From the NCBI GenBank assembly GCA_913020435.1, contig CAJVZZ010000005.1, positions 62,001 to 126,000 of the forward strand: a stretch of DNA of 64,000 nt, read 5' to 3'. Shown here one piece after another: positions 37,568-45,686 of this stretch. The notes under the pieces were generated by a model. The model was not told the origin of the DNA, searched no databases, and saw nothing but the letters and a program-made list of their open reading frames with translations. A program made the position numbers and the translations under genes. Numbering within the stretch: the stretch's first letter is position 1; every line of letters begins with the position of its first letter. Source of the stretch: an uncultured Flavobacteriales bacterium. Lineage in GTDB: Bacteria > Bacteroidota > Bacteroidia > Flavobacteriales_G > Salibacteraceae.

Positions 37568-39994
37568 CTACAACTCGCCGGCTCTTAACTGAGCACCAAC
37601 TTGCTTTTGTAGCTGTTCGTAAATCTTTTTGATAGACTTGTCGACTACTTTATCTGTTAACGTCTGATTTGGGTCTAAAAACTCGAATCCAAGTGCGCAA
37701 CTTTTAGTCCCTGGCTCTAGTCCTTTCCCTTGATAAACATCAAAAATGGAAACCTCTTTCAATAAGTTTCTTTCGGTCTGAAGTGCAACATTTCGAATGT
37801 CTTGAAAGTCTACCTTCTGATCTACAACTAAAGCTAAATCTCTTCTTGTCCCTGGAAATTTAGGAACAGACTTATACTTTATTTTTTTTGCTGAAAGTAC
37901 TTTTACAATATTTTCCCAGCTCAACTCTAAATAGAACACGGATTGTTTTACACCAAAATCAGAGCAATTTTTCTTATTAACCATTCCAAGAGAACCCAAA
38001 TTCAGTTTGCCAGAAAACAAATCCAAGCCATAGCTCAACGCTTCTTTCTTGGTAGGTTTTGATTTAAATGCCATTGGAGAAACTCCAATTTTTAGAAGTA
38101 AATTTTCTGCTATTCCTTTCAATTCAAAAAACTCGGCATCCGCTGATTTTCCAGTCCAGCTGGCAATAGTTTGCTTTCCGGTTAAATAGGCAACTAGCCA
38201 TTCTTTTTCTTCACGCTTGTCTGAATATTGGTGATAGGTTTTTCCAAATTCAAATACTTTTAAATCGGATTGACCACGATTTTGGTTGTAGGCGATAGTT
38301 TCCAATCCTTGAAACAACATATTAGCTCTTAAAACAGACAAGTCGTTGCTCAATGGATTCAATATCTTTATAACGTCACTATCTTCCCCATAAAAATCTT
38401 TTGACGTGAGGCTATTGTGAATCATTTCAGAATAACCTGTTGAAGTTAAGTGATCGTAAAGCTTCCTGCGCAGCACTTCAACATTTACAGTAGGAGTCGG
38501 CGATATTGATATCCCCATTCTTTCAGGAAATGGAATAGCATTGTAGCCGTATATTCTTAGAATTTCTTCTACAATGTCTGCGGGTCTCAAAACATCATTT
38601 CTATATGCAGGAACATTAAGTTCCATTCCGTCCTCATTTCTGTTTAGAACAGAAATCTCTAAACTTTCCAAAATGGACTGAATAGTATCTCTTTCAATCT
38701 TAGAACCAATAAGCGAATCGCAATACTTATAATCCAACTGGATTTTAGTGCCTTCAATTTTGGAAGGATATAAATCTAACAATTCAGAAGACACGTCTCC
38801 ACCCGCCAACTCTTGTATTAAAAGGGCCGCACGTTTTGCTGCAATAACTGTGATATCTGGATCAATTCCTCTTTCAAAACGGAAAGAAGCATCGGTATTC
38901 AACGCGTGTCTTTTGGCTGTTTTACGAACTGAGACCGGGTTAAAATAAGCAGACTCCAAAAATATTTCAGTTGTTGTTTCGGTAACTCCGGATTTGCTTC
39001 CGCCAAAAACTCCAGCTATGCACATTCCTTCAGATTCGTTACAAATCATAAGATCCTTATCAGACAATTCCCGTTCTACTCCATCTAAAGTTTCGAAAAT
39101 AGTCCCATTAGATAATTCCTGAACAAGAACTTTATCCCCTTTTATTTTCGCTGTATCAAAAGCATGCAAAGGCTGCCCTAATTCATGCATTACATAATTA
39201 GTAACATCAACTACATTATTAATCGTACTTAATCCTATTGCTTTTAATCGATTTTGCAGCCACTCTGGTGAATCCGATATCTTTAAATTTGAGATCTTTA
39301 CTCCAACATATCTTGGACAAGCTTCATTGTCTTTTACTTCAATGTTAAGCTTAGTCTTTCCTTCTTTAAAACTGGTTAACTCTGGAAAATTAAGTTTACC
39401 ACATGGAATGTTTTTATGCTGCAATGCGGCGGCTAAATCCCTAGCAACTCCGTAGTGGCTCATTCCATCGGCACGATTGGGAGTTAAGCCAATCTCAATG
39501 GTATAATCTGATGACAAATCAAAGTACTCTGCTGCAGGCATTCCTACTTGAGCATCTTCCTTGAGCACCATAATCCCATCATGCCCTTTACCCAAGCCTA
39601 TTTCATCTTCGGCGCAAATCATTCCTTCAGAAACTTCGCCTCTAATTTTAGATTTTTTGATTTCGAACTCTTCTCCTTCAGTTGGATAAAGTTTAGCGCC
39701 TACAGTTGCTACAATAACCTTTTGTCCTTTGGCTACATTGGGAGCACCACATACAATTGGTAAGTTAGTATCGGTTCCTATATTAATCTCGGTTACCTTC
39801 AATCGATCTGCGTTGGTGTGTTGTTCGCAAGAAACCACAACTCCAATTACCAGACCTTTTAGGCCTCCCTTAACTTGATCAAATTCTTCAATTCCCTCAA
39901 CCTCTAGACCGGTATCAGTAAGTAATTCTCCAACGCGCACAGGAGATAAATCAAAGTCTAAATAATCTTTAAGCCAATTGTAAGAAATCTTCAT
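37568..39994 (-). CDS. pheT: Phenylalanyl-tRNA synthetase beta subunit
   Basis: About 808 residues. PheT pairs with PheS to charge tRNA-Phe and carries the editing site. Domains in order: N-terminal start MKISYNWLKDYLDFD, the EMAP-like tRNA-binding domain (about 40-150, GLVIGVVVSCEQHTNADRLKV), B3/B4 editing domain (about 210-380, NVVDVTNYVMHELGQPLHAFD), B5 (about 405-475), the catalytic-like core, and the C-terminal anticodon-binding fold (KFPGTRRDLALVVDQKVDF). ATG 39994 is used; upstream codons to 40051 are not conserved. pheS is not in the window, so the two subunit genes are unlinked, as is common in this phylum. Confidence 0.96.
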   Translation of the reverse strand: MKISYNWLKDYLDFDLSPVRVGELLTDTGLEVEGIEEFDQVKGGLKGLVIGVVVSCEQHTNADRLKVTEINIGTDTNLPIVCGAPNVAKGQKVIVATVGAKLYPTEGEEFEIKKSKIRGEVSEGMICAEDEIGLGKGHDGIMVLKEDAQVGMPAAEYFDLSSDYTIEIGLTPNRADGMSHYGVARDLAAALQHKNIPCGKLNFPELTSFKEGKTKLNIEVKDNEACPRYVGVKISNLKISDSPEWLQNRLKAIGLSTINNVVDVTNYVMHELGQPLHAFDTAKIKGDKVLVQELSNGTIFETLDGVERELSDKDLMICNESEGMCIAGVFGGSKSGVTETTTEIFLESAYFNPVSVRKTAKRHALNTDASFRFERGIDPDITVIAAKRAALLIQELAGGDVSSELLDLYPSKIEGTKIQLDYKYCDSLIGSKIERDTIQSILESLEISVLNRNEDGMELNVPAYRNDVLRPADIVEEILRIYGYNAIPFPERMGISISPTPTVNVEVLRRKLYDHLTSTGYSEMIHNSLTSKDFYGEDSDVIKILNPLSNDLSVLRANMLFQGLETIAYNQNRGQSDLKVFEFGKTYHQYSDKREEKEWLVAYLTGKQTIASWTGKSADAEFFELKGIAENLLLKIGVSPMAFKSKPTKKEALSYGLDLFSGKLNLGSLGMVNKKNCSDFGVKQSVFYLELSWENIVKVLSAKKIKYKSVPKFPGTRRDLALVVDQKVDFQDIRNVALQTERNLLKEVSIFDVYQGKGLEPGTKSCALGFEFLDPNQTLTDKVVDKSIKKIYEQLQKQVGAQLRAGEL

Positions 39995-40016
39995 AATAAA
40001 TGCTTTTCGAGCGTGG

Positions 40017-40024
40017 CAAAAGTA
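40017..40024 (-). promoter_or_regulatory. Candidate -7 element of pheT
   Basis: On the minus strand TACTTTTG fits TAnnTTTG, 22 bases before the ATG at 39994. A TTTG lies 16 bases further upstream, slightly closer than the usual spacing. Confidence 0.5.
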
Positions 40025-40113
40025 ATGATTTGAATGCGTCCAAAGCTGCAATCAGAGTAGTATTGGAGCCGATAAAACTCTTAATTTAGCGCCACTCAAA
40101 AAAAATACAAAAG

Positions 40114-40962
40114 ATGATTCGAAAGGCCTTTAATTTTTTACTTATTTCAATTCTTATTTTTTCTGTTTTTAGTTGCTCAGAAGACAATTCTAAAAAGACA
40201 ATTAAAATTGGGAATGAACAGTGGGCAGTGAGTCGCTCATTGAATTACTTGGGTAAAATTATTCTTGAAGAAAATGGATTCCCAGCTGAAATTGTCAATA
40301 CAGATATTGAGAATATTTATCGCGGTTTAAATAAAGGAAAAATTGACCTTTTTCTAGATACTTGGGTAGAAGGTCATGATGTTTATTTATATGAGTACAA
40401 GGACGTGGAAGACCTTGGAGCTATATATAAAGGGTGTCGCTTAGGAATAGCAGTTCCTTCCTATTTTGATGCAGACTCAATAGTTGATTTAATGCGAGAT
40501 TCATCAATATATGGTAATGTGTTTTATGGTGTAAGCAAAGATGCAGGTGTTATGATCAGTTCAATCACTGCAATGAAACAACACGGCATGAGTCCAGAGA
40601 TTATTAATATGACTGAAGATCAGTTGGTAAAACAATTAGAACTGATGACCAATCAGAAACAAAACTTTGTGACAGGTGCTTGGAATCCTCATTGGAAAAT
40701 TAAGCAATATGACCTCAAATTTTTGGTCGATACTACTCATTCGTTTATAGAAAGCGATGAAATCCATAAGTATGCAAAAGCTGGATTTAGAGAAACCTAC
40801 CCGCAAGCGGCTTCAATTCTTTCGAAGATATTCTTTACTGATGATGAATTTTCAGATTACTTATTAGTTCTAAAAGATGCGACTGAACCTGCAGACATTG
40901 AAGCAAGAATAAGAAATTGGATGAAGGACAACCCTGAGAAAGTAGCTTCTTGGATTAATTAG
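40114..40962 (+). CDS. Glycine betaine/proline-type ABC substrate-binding lipoprotein
   Basis: 282 residues. The lipoprotein signal ISILIFSVFSC puts the acylated Cys at about residue 21. The rest matches the OpuAC/ProX fold: KIGNEQWAVSRSLNYLGKIIL, DLFLDTWVEGHD, YGVSKDAGVM, NFVTGAWNPHWKIKQYDLKFLVD and the end RIRNWMKDNPEKVASWI. Trp residues in QWAV, DTWV and GAWNPHW are the usual aromatic cage for quaternary amines. No permease or ATPase gene is adjacent, so it is an orphan binding protein that may serve a transporter encoded elsewhere. Ligand (betaine, proline betaine or choline) is inferred. Confidence 0.88.
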   Translation: MIRKAFNFLLISILIFSVFSCSEDNSKKTIKIGNEQWAVSRSLNYLGKIILEENGFPAEIVNTDIENIYRGLNKGKIDLFLDTWVEGHDVYLYEYKDVEDLGAIYKGCRLGIAVPSYFDADSIVDLMRDSSIYGNVFYGVSKDAGVMISSITAMKQHGMSPEIINMTEDQLVKQLELMTNQKQNFVTGAWNPHWKIKQYDLKFLVDTTHSFIESDEIHKYAKAGFRETYPQAASILSKIFFTDDEFSDYLLVLKDATEPADIEARIRNWMKDNPEKVASWIN

Positions 40963-41480
40963 GGTTATTGTAACGAATAGTCTAGGGTTTCTGAGCCTCC
41001 CGAAAGGTGCTATGCATATTGTAGTCAAACGTTTTTTCTGTTGTTAAATATTATTTGAGTCATAACTATTACGACTTACTATGATAACATAAATTTTTCG
41101 GATTGTAAATCGTGTTATCCTATTGCAAACTCGTAATTTTTTAATGTTTGGTCTAATTATAGACTAGACTACTCATAATTTTTTCATCAAATCGACACAA
41201 CTATTTTATTAACTTTTACTTTAACTGACATATTTACCGATGTGATTTTTTTTATAAAGTTCTCTTGAATATACCTCTGAAGTTATACTTTGCTATCATT
41301 AGAGGACTGCAGGATGATTTTTATATTTTAAACTGATCAATTTATTGGTTTGTAACAATTCATTCCAGTTTTATAGGTTGTTGGCTTGATTTTAGCTGCT
41401 ATTTTATAATGAGTTTAATCTAAAATGTTTGCTGCGTAAGAATTATGCAAAGAGTATTTTTTAAAATTAAATAATATAGT
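40963..41480. other. AT-rich spacer without visible gene
   Basis: 518 bases between the binding protein and the SlyD-like gene, with many stops in all frames. No tRNA-like fold, no strong terminator and no convincing promoter motif were found. Confidence 0.5.
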
Positions 41481-41927
41481 ATGAATCAAGTTAAGGAAAA
41501 CAACACAGTAAAAGTAAATTACACAGGTAAGTTATCTGACGGACAGGTTTTTGATAGTTCTGAAGGAAAAGAACCGTTAGAATTTACTTTAGGACAAGGA
41601 CAATTAATACCTGGTTTTGAGAAAGGGTTAATCGACATGAAGTTAAAAGAAAAAAAAACTATCACAATTGATAAAGAGGATGCCTACGGAAAAATCAATG
41701 ATGATTTAATACATGAAGTAAATAAAAATGAACTCCCTAAGGATATGACTCCAGAAGTTGGTATGGGACTAGTTTCTAAATCTCCAGATGGACAAGAAAC
41801 GAATTTGCGTGTGGTTGAGGTTAAAGAAGAAAGCGTCGTTATAGATGGAAATCATCCTTTAGCCGGTAAAGACCTCATTTTTGATCTTGAAGTTGTAGAT
41901 ATTAAAGATACAGAGATTACAAAATAG
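41481..41927 (+). CDS. SlyD-like FKBP peptidyl-prolyl isomerase
   Basis: 148 residues, cytoplasmic. The FKBP part (VKVNYTGKLSDGQVFDSSEG, LEFTLGQGQLIPGFEKGLIDMK) is split by the IF chaperone insert (about 70-125, DAYGKINDDLIHEVNKNELP, NHPLAGKDLIFDLEVVDI), which is the SlyD arrangement. It lacks the His/Cys-rich metal-binding tail of E. coli SlyD, so it is likely a folding helper without the nickel role. Monocistronic, in a region of repeats. Confidence 0.92.
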   Translation: MNQVKENNTVKVNYTGKLSDGQVFDSSEGKEPLEFTLGQGQLIPGFEKGLIDMKLKEKKTITIDKEDAYGKINDDLIHEVNKNELPKDMTPEVGMGLVSKSPDGQETNLRVVEVKEESVVIDGNHPLAGKDLIFDLEVVDIKDTEITK

Positions 41928-41938
41928 AGTAAGTTACC

Positions 41939-42010
41939 TGTTTTGAGTTGTCTAACAGGCTTTGCTTAAAATTGTTTAACAAAGACTGTTTAGAATTATG
42001 TAGCCTTTTT
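41939..42010. repeat. Three imperfect 24-bp tandem repeats
   Basis: Units at 41939-41962, 41963-41986 and 41987-42010 start TGTTTTGAG, TGCTTAAAA and TGTTTAGAA. The exact 24-base period keeps a frame, and on the minus strand it reads as the 8-residue repeat KQSLLNNF/KQSLLDNS. It starts 11 bases after the slyD-like stop. Confidence 0.65.
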
Positions 42011-42041
42011 TCAGGACGAGTCATAATGCTTGCCAACACAT

Positions 42042-42089
42042 ACCTAAACGAAGTTTTTGTCCCACGTGGGGCAGAAACGAAGTTTAGGT
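42042..42089. repeat. 48-bp interrupted palindrome
   Basis: ACCTAAAC at 42042-42049 pairs with GTTTAGGT at 42082-42089. After three mismatched positions the pairing resumes, apart from G-T pairs, into the perfect centre CCCACGTGGG (42061-42070). It could form a long hairpin or cruciform, be a transcription stop for the slyD-like gene, or be a dispersed palindromic element. Confidence 0.7.
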
Positions 42090-42129
42090 GATGTTGTAGC
42101 ATCGTTTGTTTTAATATTTAAACCAGCTT

Positions 42130-42575
42130 TTAGAGCATCTGTTTCAATTTCGAATGCACCACATTAATATCAAACTTTTCATTTTCGTTTCGACCCGGAG
42201 GAAGTCTTAGGGTAATATGGAAAGGAGGGAAGTGGTCAGCTTTTGAATTCAATTCAGAATCATTCCGCAGTCTTCTACTGCAAGATAATTTTTTCTGGAT
42301 TTAACAACATCCATATTAATCCAAATTAGAACTAATCCAACCTGAAAAATCTTGGTGCAAGTTTCTTCTAGGCTAAACTCTTTCTCTTTGACTTCATTTA
42401 ATTTTGTTAGCACTTCTAATTAAATGTCCTTCAGGTAGTCGCTTGCAGCGGGAAAATTAGCTTTAATGTCACACTTAACATTCTTAGACAATTTATTTAA
42501 AACTTGGCTTTGAGCGAACTCAAGAAGAAACTTGGTTGCCTTATTCAGTCTCGAAATAAATTCTTCTAACTCCAT
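42130..42575 (-). pseudogene. Broken ORF of unknown family
   Basis: From ATG 42575 on the minus strand the frame reads MELEEFISRLNKATKFLLEF and on to SDYLKDI, stops at a TAA (42420-42422), then continues in the same frame as LEVLTKLNEVKEKEFSLEET through KSRKNYLAVEDC. A frameshift near 42260 joins it to RNDSELNSKADHFPPFHITL and RLPPGRNENEKFDINVVHSK, ending at 42130. Codon use looks coding throughout, so a protein of about 145 residues has been disabled by one nonsense and one frame change. No family recognised. It lies just downstream of the DUF1990 gene on the same strand, 42 bases away. Confidence 0.6.
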
Positions 42576-42604
42576 TTGTTTTTGTAGTGCACTAAAACGT
42601 TTAC

Positions 42605-42622
42605 TGTAAAATGCGTTTTACA
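42605..42622. terminator. Short hairpin at the end of the DUF1990 gene
   Basis: TGTAAAA-TGCG-TTTTACA is a perfect 7-bp stem that contains the stop codon of the DUF1990 gene. Weak terminator or part of a repeat; no long T run follows on the minus strand. Confidence 0.35.
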
Positions 42623-43202
42623 CATTGTTGTACTGCGTTTTTATTTTTTCAATTCTTTCTTTAACATTATTCAATGCCTTTGTAGTGCAAAAAGATTGAT
42701 AAGGCACCGAGAAGATTGGGCCAACCAAACTAGTTAACAGATTACCAGGTTTAGAAAATGTATGAATTTTGAAAATTGATTTTTCCATGTTTTTTTCAAT
42801 CGTAAAAATTGAAATTCCTTTTTCAACATGTCCATCTAATGTTTCATAACTAAACCCCTTTCTTTCTGGTTGCTTAATTATTTCACTAATTCTCACTGCA
42901 AAAATTACTTTTTGTGAAAAGGCTTTAATAGGAGGTAAGAATGCTTGTTGAGCAATTGTATCACCAATTTTCATCTTTCTATTCTCATGATTCCACTGAC
43001 AGAGAGAGTCCATTATGTAATCAGGGAAAATCTCATAATTGAAGAAGAAATCAAGATTAATCTTTGAAAATTCACAGTCAACTTCCACTGAAGTAATCTT
43101 CTCATTGAGATTAGTCCTTACATATTCCATAACCCCTTGACTCTTGAAATATTCAAGGTGTTTTGTGAATTTTGAGTCTTGATTGGTTAGATAAATCTTC
43201 AT
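42618..43202 (-). CDS. DUF1990 family protein
   Basis: About 194 residues. The N-terminal half is variable. The second half has the DUF1990 features: WNHENRKMKIGDTI, VIFAVRISEI, then GFSYETLDGHVEKGISIFTI, FKIHTFSKPGNLLTSLVGPI and FSVPYQSFCTTKALNNVKE. DUF1990 proteins are small, SRPBCC-like and of unknown biochemical role in bacteria and plants. ATG 43202 is preferred over the TTG six bases upstream. The gene is embedded between an inverted repeat upstream (43225-43295) and a hairpin at its stop, next to a broken ORF, which looks like accessory DNA. Confidence 0.7.
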   Translation of the reverse strand: MKIYLTNQDSKFTKHLEYFKSQGVMEYVRTNLNEKITSVEVDCEFSKINLDFFFNYEIFPDYIMDSLCQWNHENRKMKIGDTIAQQAFLPPIKAFSQKVIFAVRISEIIKQPERKGFSYETLDGHVEKGISIFTIEKNMEKSIFKIHTFSKPGNLLTSLVGPIFSVPYQSFCTTKALNNVKERIEKIKTQYNNV

Positions 43203-43224
43203 TTTCAATGCTGTACAACGGTTA

Positions 43225-43295
43225 GTATAAGAATAGTAGCGAATTTTAAGATGCTTACTTTCATTTTATTACTAAAACCGCTATTATTTTTATAC
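43225..43295. repeat. Paired 17-bp inverted repeat upstream of the DUF1990 gene
   Basis: GTATAAGAATAGTAGCG (43225-43241) faces CGCTATTATTTTTATAC (43279-43295), matching at 15 of 17 positions, with a 37-base loop. Flanks are CTGTACAACG on the left and GTGTTCTAAGGCG on the right. The size recalls a recombination site of the attC kind, but the canonical end boxes are not present. Confidence 0.55.
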
Positions 43296-43330
43296 AGTGT
43301 TCTAAGGCGTTTTCCTTCATTTTTCATTTC

Positions 43331-43374
43331 TTGACTATAGTCAATGAATAAGATATAGCCAGAATTTACTTTTG
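43331..43374 (+). promoter_or_regulatory. FNR/CRP-type box plus -7 element of the barrel gene at 43398
   Basis: TTGACTATAGTCAA (43331-43344) is a perfect 14-bp palindrome with the FNR/CRP half-site layout TTGA-N6-TCAA. The -7 element TACTTTTG is at 43367-43374. The box centre would fall about 41 bases before the expected start, the class II activator position. A Crp/Fnr-family gene lies two genes' ends away at 44015. Confidence 0.68.
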
Positions 43375-43397
43375 TAGTATACAAATAAATATGTTCT

Positions 43398-44018
43398 ATG
43401 ACGCTTAGAGGAAAATTACTAATTATTTTAATGTTTTATGTATCATTTGCATTTGGACAGAATAACTCATCAATAGATTCTTTGCCAATTCAAAAGGACA
43501 GCCTAATTAAGAATAGGCATACTTTGGGTTCTTCCTTTTTTATGTTGGGCAATTTTCTTTCTGATTCTCCCGATTATTATTTACTGACTTATGGATATCG
43601 ACTCACTAAAAAAGATAGATTTTTTGTAGAGTTTAATACGTGGAAATATTCTGAACCTTTAGGTACATATGGAAAATCAAAAGAGTTTTACCCCGGTTAT
43701 GTAAGAGCTTTTGGGGTTGGTGTAGGATATCAACGATTTCATTGGAAGAGTTTGTTTACTACTATACAAGCAACTCCTTTTATTAAGCAGTATTACAATA
43801 CTGATAATGATAAAATTCAAAAAGGTTTTCAGTTGTATCTTCAAGGGGTAGCAGGTTATCGGTTTGAATTTTTTAAGAAACGATGGTATGTGGAACCTGC
43901 ACTTGCTCTAAAATATTGGCCTATTGATACGAATTATCCAACTGACTTTGCAGAAATTGAAAAGGGAACTCCTAAATATATATTTGAGCCTAGCCTTAAT
44001 TTCGGTTTTAAGTTTTAA
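43398..44018 (+). CDS. Probable outer-membrane beta-barrel protein
   Basis: 206 residues. Signal peptide (MTLRGKLLIILMFYVSFAFGQ), then a Ser-rich linker and about eight amphipathic strands with many aromatic residues: YYLLTYGYRLTKKDRFFVEF, VRAFGVGVGYQRFHW, GYRFEFFKKRWYVEPALAL and the closing strand FEPSLNFGFKF ending in Phe. No family name is recognised. It ends convergent with the Crp/Fnr regulator gene, overlapping by four bases, and its promoter has an FNR-type box, so that neighbour is its likely regulator. Confidence 0.65.
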   Translation: MTLRGKLLIILMFYVSFAFGQNNSSIDSLPIQKDSLIKNRHTLGSSFFMLGNFLSDSPDYYLLTYGYRLTKKDRFFVEFNTWKYSEPLGTYGKSKEFYPGYVRAFGVGVGYQRFHWKSLFTTIQATPFIKQYYNTDNDKIQKGFQLYLQGVAGYRFEFFKKRWYVEPALALKYWPIDTNYPTDFAEIEKGTPKYIFEPSLNFGFKF

Positions 44019-44593
44019 TCACTAAGTGAAACCCTCTTTCGAATTCGGCTAAGAGTTTCTGGCTTAATTCCAAGATAACTTGCTAATTGATATTGCGGAA
44101 CTCGTTGCATTAAATCGGGGCGGTTTTTGAGTAAGTTTAAATATCTCTCTTTGGGAGTTGAATTGATAAATGATGACATTTCTTCTTGACTTTCACCAAG
44201 CATCTTTTCCATTTCTACTCGACATACTTCTCCAAAACGAGGAAATTTTTTATAAAGAGCACTTTCTTTTTTAGAATTAAGAATTGCTACTGTTGTATCT
44301 TCTGTACAAGTAAAATAATATTTTGAAGGGCTTTGATTTGCCATACTATCAAAATTAATAGCAGATTGAAATTCAGTATAAAATGCAGAAGTTTTTTCTT
44401 CACCATCTTTAATAGAATATTTTCTTAAACAGCCATTTATTACCAAAAATGCGTCTTTAGCAATTTGACCTTCTTTAAGTAAATTTGTTTCTTTCGTATA
44501 TGTTTTAATCGGAATAGCTTCTAAAATTCCTTGTTTTTCTTCATCAGTCAACTCGATAAAGTTTGACATCATATTAACTAAAGTGTTTTCCAT
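44015..44593 (-). CDS. Crp/Fnr family transcription regulator
   Basis: 192 residues, the common Bacteroidota length. The N-terminal cyclic-nucleotide-binding fold (about 10-125: IPIKTYTKETNLLKEGQIAKDAFLVINGCLRKYSI, EEKTSAFYTEFQSAIN) lacks the phosphate-binding Arg cassette and has no FNR-type Cys cluster, so the signal is unknown. The C-terminal winged helix has the recognition region VPQYQLASYLGIKPETLSRIRKR. It probably binds the TTGA-N6-TCAA box upstream of the convergent barrel gene. No box of that form was seen before its own start. Confidence 0.88.
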   Translation of the reverse strand: MENTLVNMMSNFIELTDEEKQGILEAIPIKTYTKETNLLKEGQIAKDAFLVINGCLRKYSIKDGEEKTSAFYTEFQSAINFDSMANQSPSKYYFTCTEDTTVAILNSKKESALYKKFPRFGEVCRVEMEKMLGESQEEMSSFINSTPKERYLNLLKNRPDLMQRVPQYQLASYLGIKPETLSRIRKRVSLSD

Positions 44594-44771
44594 TTATTAT
44601 TATATGACCGAAATTCTTTAATGACATGGAAGAGATCGCTATATGTAACATTTCGTATATCCACCATTTACAAACACAAATATATTTAATCTAAAAGGCG
44701 CTTAATTGTTCTTTGGTTATCCTCAGCAACGGCTCGGCTTTGTGTTGTGAAGAATTTAAAAAGAAGAGTTG

Positions 44772-45683
44772 TCATTGTGTTTCTTTTTTCTTTCGCCGCC
44801 GCTTTTGAATGGATTTTAAAGCTGAGTTTCCCAAAACTGTAGAAAAGATTATAAGTGCGCCAAGGTAAAAACCCGGTGTCATTTGTTCACTTTCACCAAA
44901 AAATATAAGCGCCAACACAATTGCGTAAATCGGCTCCATATTGATGCTAATACTGACTGTAAAAGGTGATAATTCCTTCATTACCTCAACGCTCACCACA
45001 AAAGCTACAGCAGTACAAACCAACCCTAGAATGAGCAGATAAATAATGTCATTTATACCTGGTGAAAAGTCTGTAATTGTTGGAGATTCGAATAACAGGG
45101 TATAAATAGAAATACCTATGACTCCGCCTACCATTTCGTAGAAAGTAATGATTCTGGATTTATTCTCACGAATTAAAAGACCATTAATAGTACTAAAAAG
45201 CGCCGCTAAAAACGCCGATGATAGTGCTAGAAGTATTCCGAGGGCATATTGGCTTTCAAAATTAAATATGAGTGAAAGTCCTACTATTACTGCTAATCCA
45301 AAAAGCAGTTCGTAAAGAATCAATTTGCGTTTAAAAAAAATAGGCTCCAAAATAGCAACAAAAAGAGACGCAGAGGCCAAGGTTGTTAGTACAACAGAAA
45401 CATTTGAAACTTTAAGCGCTTGAAAAAATGTACTCCAATGCGCTGCTACAATAAATCCTACAAAAATAAAAATAAGCGCTTTTTTAAAGGATATTTTCAG
45501 TTGGGCTTTCGTCGATATTGCATACATGGCTATACCAAAAGCTGCAATAAGCATTCTGTACCAAACAATAGAGTAATACGGAACTTCAATGAGTTTACCC
45601 AATATTCCTGTAAAACCCCAGATAAAAACTGTAGCGTGAAGCGCTATTTGATAGCGATAATCAATAATGAATTTTTTGAACAT
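44772..45683 (-). CDS. EamA family (DMT superfamily) transporter
   Basis: 303 residues with ten predicted membrane helices in two EamA repeats (about 13-135 and 150-290). Family patterns are visible: HATVFIWGFTGILGKLI, TLASASLFVAILEPIFFKRKL, and in the second half LGLVCTAVAFVVSVEVMKEL and SISINMEPIYAIVLALIFFGE. Members export amino acids or other metabolites across the inner membrane; the substrate cannot be read. It is the last gene of a short minus-strand run (MmcQ/YjbR, DUF502, EamA), starting three bases after the DUF502 stop. Confidence 0.9.
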   Translation of the reverse strand: MFKKFIIDYRYQIALHATVFIWGFTGILGKLIEVPYYSIVWYRMLIAAFGIAMYAISTKAQLKISFKKALIFIFVGFIVAAHWSTFFQALKVSNVSVVLTTLASASLFVAILEPIFFKRKLILYELLFGLAVIVGLSLIFNFESQYALGILLALSSAFLAALFSTINGLLIRENKSRIITFYEMVGGVIGISIYTLLFESPTITDFSPGINDIIYLLILGLVCTAVAFVVSVEVMKELSPFTVSISINMEPIYAIVLALIFFGESEQMTPGFYLGALIIFSTVLGNSALKSIQKRRRKKKETQ

Positions 45684-45686
45684 CTC

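Noticed and set aside
41917-42102. Minus-strand 61-codon ORF across the 24-bp repeats and the palindrome
   Set aside because: Its frame follows from the 24-base period and the palindrome; no recognisable start site, family or signal. Kept as repeats only.
43225-43295. Calling the inverted repeat a true integron attC site
   Set aside because: The terminal RYYYAAC and GTTRRRY boxes are not found and no integrase gene is in the window; described as a repeat only.
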